From: Paenibacillus sp. FSL K6-1096 | Lineage (GTDB): Bacteria; Bacillota; Bacilli; Paenibacillales; Paenibacillaceae | Length of the DNA stretch: 64,000 nucleotides | Assembly: GCF_037977055.1 (NCBI RefSeq) | Contig: NZ_CP150274.1 | Location: 5,766,001 to 5,830,000 of the forward strand | Reading direction: 5' to 3' | In this document: piece after piece, positions 10,077 through 18,855 of the stretch | Numbering within the stretch: position 1 is the first letter of the stretch | How the letters are laid out: every line of letters starts with the position of its first letter | Position numbers and translations under genes: made by a program | The notes under the pieces: generated by a model | Databases searched by the model: none | Seen by the model: only the letters and a program-made list of their open reading frames with translations | Told to the model about the DNA's origin: nothing

Positions 10077-10086
10077 TTTGCGCAAA
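10077..10086. promoter_or_regulatory. Palindrome TTTGCGCAAA in the leader of the ABC operon
   Basis: A perfect 10-base palindrome 58 bases upstream of the binding-protein ATG. It shares TTTG..CAAA with the palindrome at 9712-9723, suggesting one regulator could act on both divergent units. Confidence 0.35.
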
Positions 10087-10144
10087 GTTGGGGGCATCAT
10101 CTTGTAGTTAAGGCAAGATACAAAAACGGGAGGGGTTAACAGCA

Positions 10145-11479
10145 ATGCAGCTTAAAAAATGGATGGTACTTACTGCAGCCTGCTCAATGGCAATCTCGAT
10201 TACGGCCTGCGGCTCGAACAACAGCAACGGAGGGAATGCGGCAGCTACCAATGCTCCGTCAGACAATGCGACAGCCACAAATAACGCCGGAGGAGACAGC
10301 GGGAATGCACCGGCAGCTGGTGATATCGTACCTGAAGAAGGCGCTTCCCTGGTCATCTGGGAGAGCAAGGAAGAAAGACAGTTCGCTGAGGAAGTGGCTA
10401 AGCAGTTCACTGCGAAATATAACGTTCCCGTCAAAATCGAAGAGGTTGCACCGCCGGATCAAGTCGGCAAGCTGACCCAGGATGGTCCTTCCGGCCTGGC
10501 CGCAGACGTTATGGTCATTCCGCATGATAACCTTGGCAAGGCAGCAAGTGCGAGCCTGCTGCTCCCGAATGATATCTTCGCCGAGCAGACCAAGGCTGAG
10601 AATACTGAGGCTTCCATTGTAGGCTCCTCCTATGACGGCGAGCTGTACGGCTATCCTAGAGCGGCAGAGACTTATGCGCTGTACTATAATAAATCCTTGG
10701 TGAAGGAAGCTCCGAAATCCTTCGACGATGTGATTGCCTTCAGCAAGACGTTCACTGATAAGGCCAAGAACAGATACGGCATTATGTGGGAAGTCGGCAA
10801 CATGTACTTCAACTATCCGTTTATCGCAACGACGGGCGGCTACCTGTTCGGCAAGGACGGCACCGATAAGGACGATATCGGCCTGAACAATGAAGGTGCA
10901 ATTAAAGGCCTGGCCGAGTACGCCAAGCTGAAGGAAGTCCTGCCGATCAAGAGCGGAGACATTAACCCTGATATCAAGCGCAGCCTGTTCAACTCGGGCG
11001 ATGTGGCGATGGATATCAACGGACCTTGGGAGCTGGCGGGCTACAAGGAAGCGCTGGGCGACAACCTCGGGATCGCACCAGTTCCTACAATTGACGGCAA
11101 GACTTCTATTACGTTCTCCGGGATCAAAATTTTCACCGTCAATGCTTACACGCAATATCCGAATGCTGCCAAACTGTACGCCCAATTTGCTTCCAATAAA
11201 GATTCACAGCTGATTCTCAACAAGCTGGTCGGCTCCGTACCAACGAACAATGAGGCGCTGCAGGACCCGCAGATTACCGGTGACCAATATGTATCCGCCT
11301 TCGCTGAACAGGCCAAGAACTCCCAGCCGATGCCTTCCATTCCTGAGATGGGCAACGTCTGGAGCCCGGTCAACGCAGCCCTTCCTGCCATCTGGGATAA
11401 CAACACTGATCCTAAGGAAGCCATGGACAAAGCCGTACAGCAGATCAAGGATCTGAACAACGGAGCCGCTGCCCAATAA
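10145..11479 (+). CDS. Maltodextrin-type ABC transporter substrate-binding lipoprotein
   Basis: Captures oligosaccharides outside the membrane for the permeases encoded downstream. The 444-aa protein has a lipoprotein signal with lipobox ITAC (Cys about 22), a Ser/Asn/Ala-rich linker, and a type 1 sugar-binding fold (LVIWESKEERQFAEEVAKQF at the start of the mature domain, YALYYNKSLV near the middle) typical of MalE/MdxE/CycB. The ATG at 10145 is preceded by GGGAGGGG. It is the first gene of an operon with two permeases; a strong hairpin lies between it and the first permease. The location beside an amylopullulanase and a neopullulanase supports maltodextrin or cyclodextrin as ligand, which is inference. 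Confidence 0.92.
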   Translation: MQLKKWMVLTAACSMAISITACGSNNSNGGNAAATNAPSDNATATNNAGGDSGNAPAAGDIVPEEGASLVIWESKEERQFAEEVAKQFTAKYNVPVKIEEVAPPDQVGKLTQDGPSGLAADVMVIPHDNLGKAASASLLLPNDIFAEQTKAENTEASIVGSSYDGELYGYPRAAETYALYYNKSLVKEAPKSFDDVIAFSKTFTDKAKNRYGIMWEVGNMYFNYPFIATTGGYLFGKDGTDKDDIGLNNEGAIKGLAEYAKLKEVLPIKSGDINPDIKRSLFNSGDVAMDINGPWELAGYKEALGDNLGIAPVPTIDGKTSITFSGIKIFTVNAYTQYPNAAKLYAQFASNKDSQLILNKLVGSVPTNNEALQDPQITGDQYVSAFAEQAKNSQPMPSIPEMGNVWSPVNAALPAIWDNNTDPKEAMDKAVQQIKDLNNGAAAQ

Positions 11480-11522
11480 TCGCAGTAACATATACACCAT
11501 CAGCTTATAGTGGAATCCATCC

Positions 11523-11547
11523 GCCCGCCGCATAGCCTGCGGCGGGC
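11523..11547 (+). terminator. Intercistronic stem-loop between binding protein and permease genes
   Basis: GCCCGCCGCA and TGCGGCGGGC form a perfect 10-bp GC stem with a 5-base loop. Only three Ts follow, so it is probably a partial terminator or a 3' stabiliser of the binding-protein mRNA, as known for malE-type operons, rather than a full stop. Confidence 0.6.
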
Positions 11548-11587
11548 AGTTTCCTGAATTCCGCACGGAGAGGAGAACGGAAGGGAA

Positions 11588-12901
11588 ATGCAGCGACACA
11601 AAGCGAAAGCCGGGATACTGTCGGCCCTTTTTATGGGATTGGGACAAATATATAACCGCCAATTCATCAAAGGCATACTGTTCATAGCTGTAGAGGCCGC
11701 AGCACTGGCCTATTTCATCAACAATCTGGGAAGAGCCTTCTGGGGCATCACCACACTGGGAGAATCGCCAAGCCGTCTGGAGAAGGTCAAGGGAATTGCC
11801 AAAATGGTCCCCGGGGACCACTCCATCGTCATCCTGATTGAAAGTTTAATTACTCTGCTGTTCTTTGTGTTATTCCTGATTGCCTGGTATATGAATATTA
11901 AGGATGCCTACGCAGTGGGTGCAGCACGCGAAAACGGACGTCCATCGCATACATTTAAGCAATCTGTACGGTTCATTCTCGATTATAAATTCGCTCAGAG
12001 CTTCTTGCTGCTTCCGGGGATCGGGATTCTGTTCTTCACCATTATGCCGATTATCTTCATGATCATGCTGGCCTTCACCAACTATGCTGCGCCGAATCAC
12101 ATCCCTCCGGCCAAGCTGGTGGACTGGGTGGGCCTGGAGACCTTCCGCAACCTGCTGGTGCTGAAATCCTGGAGCCATACCTTCTACGGTGTACTTACCT
12201 GGACCATTATCTGGGCGGTTCTTTCGACCATCACTACTTACTTCGGCGGAATGCTGGTCGCGCTGCTGATCAACCAGAAGGGAATCCGCTTCAAGGGAAT
12301 GTGGAGAATGGTGCTCATCATTCCTTATGCCATTCCGCAGATGATCTCCCTCTTGCTGATGCGTAACCTGTTCAATGGCCAGTTCGGCCCGATCAACCAG
12401 TATCTCGGCTACTTTGGACTCGGCGGTCTGCCTTGGCTCACTGATCCGTTCTGGGCGAAGGTTACGGTCATTATCGTCAACATGTGGGTCGGGATTCCGG
12501 TATCCATGCTGCTGATTATGGGGGTGCTGACTACCATTCCGCGCGATATGTATGAGGCGGCAGAGGTCGACGGCGCCACCAATTATCAGAAATTCCGCAT
12601 CGTTACCCTGCCGATGATCCTGTTCTCCACCGCGCCTACGCTGATTATGCAGTTCGCGGGCAACATTAATAACTTCAATGCGATCTTCCTGCTGACCGGA
12701 GGGAATCCGGTGAACGGCAACTATCAATACGCCGGCTCGACCGACCTTCTCGTCACCTGGCTGTATAAGCTGACGCTGGATCAGAACAAGAACAATATGG
12801 CATCGGCCATAGGTATTATTCTGTTCATCATTGTCGCCGGGTTCTCCCTGTACAACTACCGACGGACCAAATCATTCCAAGAGGAGGACATGATCCAATG
12901 A
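11588..12901 (+). CDS. Maltodextrin ABC transporter permease (MalF/MdxF-like)
   Basis: Inner-membrane channel subunit (437 aa) with multiple transmembrane segments. The N-terminus has an extra hydrophobic region (ILSALFMGLGQIYNRQF, residues about 9-25) as in Bacillus MdxF. The core BPD_transp_1 domain carries the ATPase-coupling EAA loop (MYEAAEVDGATNYQKF, about residue 320). Its stop overlaps the next permease start in ATGA, showing translational coupling. No ATPase gene is nearby; a shared MsmX-type ATPase encoded elsewhere is expected. Confidence 0.92.
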   Translation: MQRHKAKAGILSALFMGLGQIYNRQFIKGILFIAVEAAALAYFINNLGRAFWGITTLGESPSRLEKVKGIAKMVPGDHSIVILIESLITLLFFVLFLIAWYMNIKDAYAVGAARENGRPSHTFKQSVRFILDYKFAQSFLLLPGIGILFFTIMPIIFMIMLAFTNYAAPNHIPPAKLVDWVGLETFRNLLVLKSWSHTFYGVLTWTIIWAVLSTITTYFGGMLVALLINQKGIRFKGMWRMVLIIPYAIPQMISLLLMRNLFNGQFGPINQYLGYFGLGGLPWLTDPFWAKVTVIIVNMWVGIPVSMLLIMGVLTTIPRDMYEAAEVDGATNYQKFRIVTLPMILFSTAPTLIMQFAGNINNFNAIFLLTGGNPVNGNYQYAGSTDLLVTWLYKLTLDQNKNNMASAIGIILFIIVAGFSLYNYRRTKSFQEEDMIQ

Positions 12902-13746
12902 TGATCGGACGCAAAGCGGCGAATTTCGTTCGTCTGGGCTTAAGCTACATCGTACTCATTGCACTGGCTGTGGCTGCACTCTATCCGGCCCTCTGGATAC
13001 TGCTCGCATCTTTCCGGCCGGGCAAGTCCTTGTATAGCAAGACACTGATCCCTGAAAAGTTCACTCTGGGCCATTACAAGGAGTTGTTCACATCAGATGT
13101 CTATATGTTTGGTACCTGGTATGCCAATACGCTGAAAATTGCGGTGTTCTCGATGCTGATCGGGGTGGTGCTGACGCTTTTGACCAGTTATGCCTTATCC
13201 CGGTTCCGGTTCCGGAGCCGCAAGACGACCATGTCCACCCTGCTGATCCTCGGGATGTTCCCGGGCTTCATGAGCATGATCGCTATCTATCTGCTGCTGA
13301 AGGAATTCAACCTGCTGGATACGCATCTGGCCCTGATTATCGTGTATGCGGCCGGAGCGCCGCTAGGGGGAACGCTGATTGCCAAAGGCTTCCTCGATAC
13401 GATTCCGCGTTCGCTGGACGAAGCGGCACGGATTGACGGGGCGAGCAACTTCGGTATCTTCACCCGGATCATTCTGCCGTTGTCACGGCCGATGATTACG
13501 TATATGGCGCTGACCCAGTTTGTCGGACCGTGGGTGGACTTTATTTTCGCCAAGCTGATTCTGCGGACCAAGGAGAACTGGACGGTTGCGGTTGGCATGT
13601 GGGATATGGTCAATACCATGCAGAACTCCAACTTCACTTTGTTTGCGGCGGGTGCGGTCCTGATCTCGGTGCCGATCATGATTCTGTTCGGCTTCCTGCA
13701 GCGGCTGCTGGTTGACGGCCTGACGGCGGGGGCAAGCAAAGGGTAA
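12898..13746 (+). CDS. Maltodextrin ABC transporter permease (MalG/MdxG-like)
   Basis: Second channel subunit (282 aa, normal MalG length) with about six transmembrane segments and an EAA loop (LDEAARIDGASNFGIF, about residue 178). It pairs with the upstream permease. The ATG at 12898 overlaps the preceding stop by four bases; the following codon is also ATG, so the start could be 12901. GAGGAGG lies just upstream. An intrinsic terminator follows, closing the operon. Confidence 0.92.
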   Translation: MMIGRKAANFVRLGLSYIVLIALAVAALYPALWILLASFRPGKSLYSKTLIPEKFTLGHYKELFTSDVYMFGTWYANTLKIAVFSMLIGVVLTLLTSYALSRFRFRSRKTTMSTLLILGMFPGFMSMIAIYLLLKEFNLLDTHLALIIVYAAGAPLGGTLIAKGFLDTIPRSLDEAARIDGASNFGIFTRIILPLSRPMITYMALTQFVGPWVDFIFAKLILRTKENWTVAVGMWDMVNTMQNSNFTLFAAGAVLISVPIMILFGFLQRLLVDGLTAGASKG

Positions 13747-13771
13747 CCAGATCCGTGTTCTTATGAATAAC

Positions 13772-13815
13772 AGGTGCGGCCTTAAGCAGTGATGAGGGGC
13801 TGCACCTTTATTTTT
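13772..13815 (+). terminator. Terminator of the maltodextrin ABC operon
   Basis: AGGTGCGGCC pairs with GGCTGCACCT (one G-T wobble) and is followed by TTATTTTT. Confidence 0.85.
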
Positions 13816-13860
13816 GCGGGGATGGGTTCCCAGCATACTAAGGGGAGAGTGTAGCGTACA

Positions 13861-15990
13861 ATGAAGCGGCAGCGTACATTGAACTTCAGCTCGGTTGGCG
13901 TCAAGTTGTTTGTCATTTTGTTCTGTACCATTGTCCTGTTGTCCTCGGTTCTGGGTGTAACCTCGTATTACGCGGCCAAAGGCATCATCACCGATGAGGT
14001 CGCCGCGGCTTCCTCGCAATCGATTGTGCAGGCGGCGGATAAGCTGGATTTCCTGTTCGCCGAGTATGAGGCCTTATCCAGACAATTTGCTGTAGATTCT
14101 TCATTAAAAGCGGACATGGAAGCTATAGCTGATCCCGGGACGGGAACGGTGGCGAAGGCGGCAGCAGAAGACCGCATCCGCCGCAAGCTCGATTCAGTCA
14201 GAGGCTCGGACGAGCGGCTGCTCGGTGTCCGGCTGGTTGCCCGAAGTATGGTCGATGCCGAATCCTACAAATCGACCGGCATCACCGGTGTGCGCAGTGA
14301 CGAGGGGATTCTGGCCCGCATGAAAGAGGTCGAGGCCGGCAAGGGTAATCCGGTCTGGTTCCCGGTAAGGGCCAAGGGCTTCTTCGATACCTATAGTGAG
14401 CCCACTCTGACCATGGGCCGCCTGCTGCGGAATATCAAGAACCCGGCGGCAGAGTATTACATGTTGATTGAGGTGAAGGGCAAGGCGCTTGGTGGTGTGC
14501 TGTCCAATCTGCATATCGGCCAGGCCGGGGAGATCCGTATCCTTGATCCTGCGGGCCGGGTTGTATACAGTGGAGATGATGCGCTGCTCGGCCAGGCTTC
14601 TTACATACATACGCCGGATATGCCGGGGGCTGGGAAGGAAGCGGAACAGGAGCCGGCTGGAGCGGCAGAAGCTGTGAAGGTGCAGCGCGAAACGTTAAAA
14701 GACGCTTCTCAGGAGCAGTCCTTCACGGCCGGGGATGAGCAGGGCAAGCCGCAACTGGTGGTCTATCAGCCGCTGGCAACGGCGGACTGGACGCTGCTGG
14801 GCTATGCGCCGGTGAGCGACTTCACGAAGTCAGCAGACCGGCTGCTCTATATTACGCTGCTGGTCGTTGTCGCTGCGGCCCTGATTGCCCTTGTCATCGG
14901 CTATATTCTGGTCCGGCTGATCGGCCGTCCGCTCGGCAAGCTGGCCCGGCTGATGGAGGAGGGCGAGCAGGGCAATCTGCAGGTACGGACGAGCTTCAAG
15001 GGCCGCGATGAGATCGGGCGGCTGGGCCACAGCTTCAACCGGATGATGGAGCAGATCTCCCGGCTGGCCGGGCGGAGCAGCAGCTCGGCCGCGGAGGTGC
15101 TGGCCACCTCGGAGCAGCTTGTCGCCGCTTCGGGGGCGATCAGCAGCCATGCCAGCGAGGTGGCTGCCGCCACCGGGGAGATAGCCGGCGGCGCGGCAAG
15201 TCTGGCGGCTGAGGCGGAGAGCAGCAACGGCAAGGTGGAGCAGATGGGTGACAAGATGCGCGAGGTGGCCGGGACGAATGTGGTTATGGCGGCTTCCGCA
15301 GACAAAATCATGGTGGCCAGCAACCAGGGAGCGGAGCAGATGAGGAAGCTGGTTGCAGTGAGTGAGAGTGTCCTTGCAATGATGAGCCGGATTCAGGAGA
15401 ATTCCGCCCGGCTGCGGGACAGCACGGTGCTGATCCGCAGCATTCTCTCCCCGATGATCGCCATGAATAAGCAGACGAATATTCTGGCGCTTAATGCTTC
15501 TATAGAAGCGGTGCGTGCAGGCGCTGCGGGCAGAGGGTTCGTTGTAATTGCCGAGGAGATCCGCAGGCTGGCCCAGCAGTCTAGCCAGTCCATTGCCACG
15601 GTCTCCGGCATTACCGAGGAGATTGGCAGCCAGATTGAGAACACAGTCAAAGTGGTGGGGGAAGCCGCGCCGCTGTTCGGCAGCCAGATTGCTTCCGTGC
15701 GCGAATCCTCACAGACCTTCGAGAGTGTCAGAGCCGAGATGGAGGTGTTCAGCGGGTATTTGGCCGCGTCCTCAGCGGCGGTCTCCGAGCTGACCGGCAT
15801 CCAGCAGCAGCTTGGGCAATCCATGGCCAGCGTGATCTCTGTAGTGCAGCAGACCAGCGGCTCCACACAGGAAGTAGCCTCCATGTCCTCCCAGCAGTTC
15901 ACCGTCAGCAGAGAGCTGGTGACGCTGTCGGCCAGACTGGAGGAGCTGGCAGAGGAGCTCAAGGCGTCGATGCAGTCTTTTCAGGGGTGA
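13861..15990 (+). CDS. Methyl-accepting chemotaxis protein
   Basis: Membrane chemoreceptor (709 aa). One transmembrane helix near 14-36, an extracellular sensory region of about 290 residues resembling dCache, a second helix near 325-348 (LLYITLLVVVAAALIALVIG), a HAMP domain (about 349-401), and a cytoplasmic signalling domain. The hairpin tip is QTNILALNASIEAVRAG, which varies slightly from the usual QTNLLALNAAIEAARAG. AAGGGGAG lies about 14 bases before the ATG. It follows the maltodextrin operon terminator in the same direction, hinting at a glucan-related attractant, which is inference only. Confidence 0.9.
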   Translation: MKRQRTLNFSSVGVKLFVILFCTIVLLSSVLGVTSYYAAKGIITDEVAAASSQSIVQAADKLDFLFAEYEALSRQFAVDSSLKADMEAIADPGTGTVAKAAAEDRIRRKLDSVRGSDERLLGVRLVARSMVDAESYKSTGITGVRSDEGILARMKEVEAGKGNPVWFPVRAKGFFDTYSEPTLTMGRLLRNIKNPAAEYYMLIEVKGKALGGVLSNLHIGQAGEIRILDPAGRVVYSGDDALLGQASYIHTPDMPGAGKEAEQEPAGAAEAVKVQRETLKDASQEQSFTAGDEQGKPQLVVYQPLATADWTLLGYAPVSDFTKSADRLLYITLLVVVAAALIALVIGYILVRLIGRPLGKLARLMEEGEQGNLQVRTSFKGRDEIGRLGHSFNRMMEQISRLAGRSSSSAAEVLATSEQLVAASGAISSHASEVAAATGEIAGGAASLAAEAESSNGKVEQMGDKMREVAGTNVVMAASADKIMVASNQGAEQMRKLVAVSESVLAMMSRIQENSARLRDSTVLIRSILSPMIAMNKQTNILALNASIEAVRAGAAGRGFVVIAEEIRRLAQQSSQSIATVSGITEEIGSQIENTVKVVGEAAPLFGSQIASVRESSQTFESVRAEMEVFSGYLAASSAAVSELTGIQQQLGQSMASVISVVQQTSGSTQEVASMSSQQFTVSRELVTLSARLEELAEELKASMQSFQG

Positions 15991-16095
15991 AGGTCGTGGT
16001 GTGAGTGGGAGCAGAGGGCGTTGGCCTTCTGCTCTTATTTTTTCGCGCGGCGAAGCTTGAGTATGATCCAAGCGGGCGAGAAGGCAGATGCAGGA

Positions 16096-16127
16096 CCGAA
16101 TGTAATCGGAAAACCGATTACATTTGG
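16096..16127. repeat. Near-perfect palindrome with AAAA loop
   Basis: AATGTAATCGG (16099-16109), AAAA, CCGATTACATT (16114-16124) form a perfect 11-bp hairpin that extends by CC/GG and one wobble to 14 bp. There is no T tract. It could be a weak terminator for the chemoreceptor gene, an operator for the AraC gene downstream, or a dispersed palindromic element. Confidence 0.55.
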
Positions 16128-16241
16128 CTGGCGAGGGGCGCGTGGGCGGAGGGGTTTACCCTGCTTCTTGTCCCGGACGCGCTCAAGCGATACACTTGTG
16201 CTATCGATACTGGCAGAGCGGAGGCGGGCGGTGTGGCGGAG

Positions 16242-17138
16242 ATGAACGGGAGTCTTTTTGAGCAGGCACTCATGGAGCGGGATTACAGCCCGCACTTTCT
16301 GGCTTACTATTATAGGCAGTGGAGCAATTACACGATGGCTTATCATCACCATAACTCTACGGAGATCATGTACCTTATCTCGGGGAGCTGTGTGGTCGAG
16401 GTCCGGGATGAAGCGGGCGGGGAGACACCTTTTCATCTGAAGCGGGGGGAGATGATTCTGCTGGATGCCGGGGTTGCGCACCGGCTGATGGTGGAGGAGG
16501 GGACTTCCTGCCGGATGCTGAATGTGGAGTTTGCTTTTAAGGAATACGGGGGTGTGGTCCCTTCCATCGGCAGTCTGGCCCGCGAGGTAGAGGCGCTTGC
16601 TGAATTGCTGCGGCATCCCTTCGATAGTCTGGTGCTGTCTGATCAGGAGGAAGTCTTCCATGTGCTGAAGGCGCTGGTGCTGGAGCTGGATCAACGGGGC
16701 CGGAAGGAGAGCAGTATGGTGCATCTGTTGTTCGCGGAGCTGCTGTTGCGTCTGGCCCGGTTGCGCAGGGAATCCCTTCCGGCCAGCCAGCAGTCCTCGC
16801 AGTTCTATGTGCGGCGGGCGATCGAGTTCCTGCACCAGAATTATGACCGGGCGATTCAAGTCAAGGAGGTTGCGCTCTCCGTGAATATTCACCCGGGGTA
16901 TCTCCACCGCATCTTCCGGGCGCATACGGGACAGACTCTCACTGGTTACCTGAACAAGCTGCGGATGGAGAAGGCCCGGATGCTGCTGGGGCAGGGGGAG
17001 ATTCCTGTGGCGGAGATTGCCGATTATGTGGGGATCAGCAGCAGGCAGTATTTTCATCTCCTGTTCAAGAAGGACACGGGCTGTACCCCGATCGAATACC
17101 GCAACTCGGTGGAACGGCATTTCTGGAGTGAGGAATAG
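16242..17138 (+). CDS. AraC-family transcriptional regulator
   Basis: DNA-binding regulator (298 aa) with an N-terminal cupin-like sensing domain (YHHHNSTEIMYLISG, about residues 30-45, and LKRGEMILLDAGVAHRL) and two C-terminal AraC helix-turn-helix motifs (VKEVALSVNIHPGYLHRIF and VAEIADYVGISSRQYFHLLF). The open frame extends upstream to 16005, but that extension is low-complexity and includes the palindrome at 16099-16124. ATG 16242 (or GTG 16233, behind GGAGGCGG) gives a standard-length protein. It precedes the GH4 glycosidase gene in the same direction and probably controls it. Confidence 0.88.
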   Translation: MNGSLFEQALMERDYSPHFLAYYYRQWSNYTMAYHHHNSTEIMYLISGSCVVEVRDEAGGETPFHLKRGEMILLDAGVAHRLMVEEGTSCRMLNVEFAFKEYGGVVPSIGSLAREVEALAELLRHPFDSLVLSDQEEVFHVLKALVLELDQRGRKESSMVHLLFAELLLRLARLRRESLPASQQSSQFYVRRAIEFLHQNYDRAIQVKEVALSVNIHPGYLHRIFRAHTGQTLTGYLNKLRMEKARMLLGQGEIPVAEIADYVGISSRQYFHLLFKKDTGCTPIEYRNSVERHFWSEE

Positions 17139-17202
17139 CTCTGGATCGCTGCAAAAAGTTAGGATTGTTGACACCCTCCCGGCAAAATGGTCATGATATT
17201 GG

Positions 17203-17232
17203 TTACGCTTCCGTCCGCCGCCTTGCTACAAT
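17203..17232 (+). promoter_or_regulatory. Candidate promoter of the GH4 glycosidase gene
   Basis: An extended -10 TGCTACAAT (hexamer 17227-17232) with a weak -35 TTACGC 18 bases upstream. A consensus TTGACA also occurs at 17168-17173 but lacks a convincing -10 at the right distance. A weak -35 would fit activation by the upstream AraC protein. Confidence 0.4.
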
Positions 17233-17272
17233 GGACAGGAGTTAACCAATTCATTGCCGGAGGATGATTGCG

Positions 17273-18778
17273 ATGTCTTTTAAAGTAACCTTTATCGGGG
17301 CGGGCAGTATCGGGTTTACCCGCGGACTGCTGCGCGACCTGCTGACTGTGCCGGAATTCCGCAATATTGAAGTTTCTTTCATGGATATAAACAGCCACAA
17401 CCTGGATATGGTGACCGAGCTGTGCCAGCGCGATATCAAGGAGAACGGTCTGGATATTAAGATCTCTGCCACCACGGACCGCAGGGAGGCGTTGAAGGGG
17501 GCCAAGTACGTATTTTGTACTATCCGTGTGGGCGGGCTGGAGGCGTTCGCGACTGATGTGGATATTCCGCTTAAGTACGGCGTGGACCAGTGTGTCGGGG
17601 ATACGCTGTGCGCAGGCGGCATTATGTATGGACAGCGCGGGATTGCCGAGATGCTGCAGATCTGCCGCGATATCCGCGAGATGGCTGCCCCGGAGGTGCT
17701 GCTGCTGAACTACTCCAATCCGATGGCGATGCTGACCTGGGCCTGCAACAAATACGGTGGTGTGCAGACAATCGGGCTCTGCCATGGTGTACAGCATGGA
17801 CATCAGCAGATCGCCCAGGTGTACGGGCTGGAGAAATCGCAGGTGGATATTATCTGCGCGGGCATCAACCACCAGACCTGGTATATCTCCGCGAAGCATG
17901 AAGGCAAGGATCTGACCGCCGGTCTGCTGGAGGCCTTCGAGAAGCATCCTGATTACAGCCGTACGGAGAAGGTACGGATTGATATGCTGCGCCGCTTCGG
18001 CTATTACAGCACAGAGTCGAACGGCCACCTGAGTGAATACGTTCCCTGGTACCGCAAGCGCCCCGAGGAGATCATGGACTGGATCGATCTGGGCGTGTGG
18101 ATCAACGGCGAGACGGGCGGCTACCTGCGGATCTGTACCGAAGGCCGCAACTGGTTCGAGACGGACTTCCCGAACTGGATGAAGGACCCGGCGCTGGAGT
18201 ATCTCCCGGAGAAGCGCGGCGAAGAGCATGGCTCCTATATTATCGAAGGGCTGGAGACAGGCCGCGTCTACAGAGGCCACTTCAACATGGTCAATAACGG
18301 CGTTATCTCCAATCTGCCGGATGATGCCGTTATTGAAGCGCCGGGCTATGTGGACCGCAACGGCATCTCCATGCCGCTGGTTGGCGATCTGCCGCTCGGA
18401 CCGGCGGCGGTCTGCAACGTCAGCATCTCTGTGCAGCGTCTCGCGGTAGAAGCAGCCGTGCACGGTGACGACAAGCTGCTGCGCCAGGCGTTCATGATGG
18501 ACCCGCTGGTCGGCGCCGTCTGCAATCCGAAGGAAATCTGGCAGATGGTCGATGAGATGCTGGTGGCGGGAGAACAATGGCTGCCGCAGTACGGCGCAGC
18601 TATTGCAGAAGCGAAGGAACGGCTTGCTTCCGGCAATCTGATTCCGACGAAGGCGGACAATGAAGGCGCTGCCCGGCTGAAGGTGAAGACGGTGGACGAG
18701 ATGATGCAGGACCGCGAAGCCGCGAACAAGAACGCCGGAGAATCCGACAAGGGCAAGGACCGCGAGAAGGTGAAGTAA
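17273..18778 (+). CDS. melA: GH4 alpha-galactosidase / alpha-glucosidase (MelA-like)
   Basis: NAD- and Mn-dependent glycosidase of family GH4, expected in the cytoplasm (about 501 aa). The Rossmann motif is FIGAGSIGFTRGL at the N-terminus; the metal-binding cysteine is in GLCHGVQHGHQQ and the partner histidine in AGINHQTWY; NYSNPMAM is the family's substrate/cofactor loop. The ATG at 17273 is chosen over 17264 because GGAGG (17259-17263) lies nine bases before it. It follows an AraC regulator and ends with a terminator. The sequence resembles MelA most, but alpha-glucosidase activity is possible in this family. Confidence 0.9.
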   Translation: MSFKVTFIGAGSIGFTRGLLRDLLTVPEFRNIEVSFMDINSHNLDMVTELCQRDIKENGLDIKISATTDRREALKGAKYVFCTIRVGGLEAFATDVDIPLKYGVDQCVGDTLCAGGIMYGQRGIAEMLQICRDIREMAAPEVLLLNYSNPMAMLTWACNKYGGVQTIGLCHGVQHGHQQIAQVYGLEKSQVDIICAGINHQTWYISAKHEGKDLTAGLLEAFEKHPDYSRTEKVRIDMLRRFGYYSTESNGHLSEYVPWYRKRPEEIMDWIDLGVWINGETGGYLRICTEGRNWFETDFPNWMKDPALEYLPEKRGEEHGSYIIEGLETGRVYRGHFNMVNNGVISNLPDDAVIEAPGYVDRNGISMPLVGDLPLGPAAVCNVSISVQRLAVEAAVHGDDKLLRQAFMMDPLVGAVCNPKEIWQMVDEMLVAGEQWLPQYGAAIAEAKERLASGNLIPTKADNEGAARLKVKTVDEMMQDREAANKNAGESDKGKDREKVK

Positions 18779-18823
18779 GCGGGCGGGCGTCAGCTTGACG
18801 CGAAGCGAGTTAATCAATGAATG

Positions 18824-18855
18824 AGCCTCTCCCCGGCGGGAGAGGCTATATTTTT
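18824..18855 (+). terminator. Terminator of the GH4 gene
   Basis: AGCCTCTCCC, loop CGGC, GGGAGAGGCT, then ATATTTTT. Textbook intrinsic terminator. Confidence 0.9.

Noticed and set aside
16035..17174. 379-codon minus-strand frame over the AraC gene
   Set aside because: Antisense shadow; the plus strand carries clear AraC motifs.
17168..17190. TTGACA as the -35 box of the GH4 gene
   Set aside because: No good -10 hexamer lies 16-18 bases downstream.
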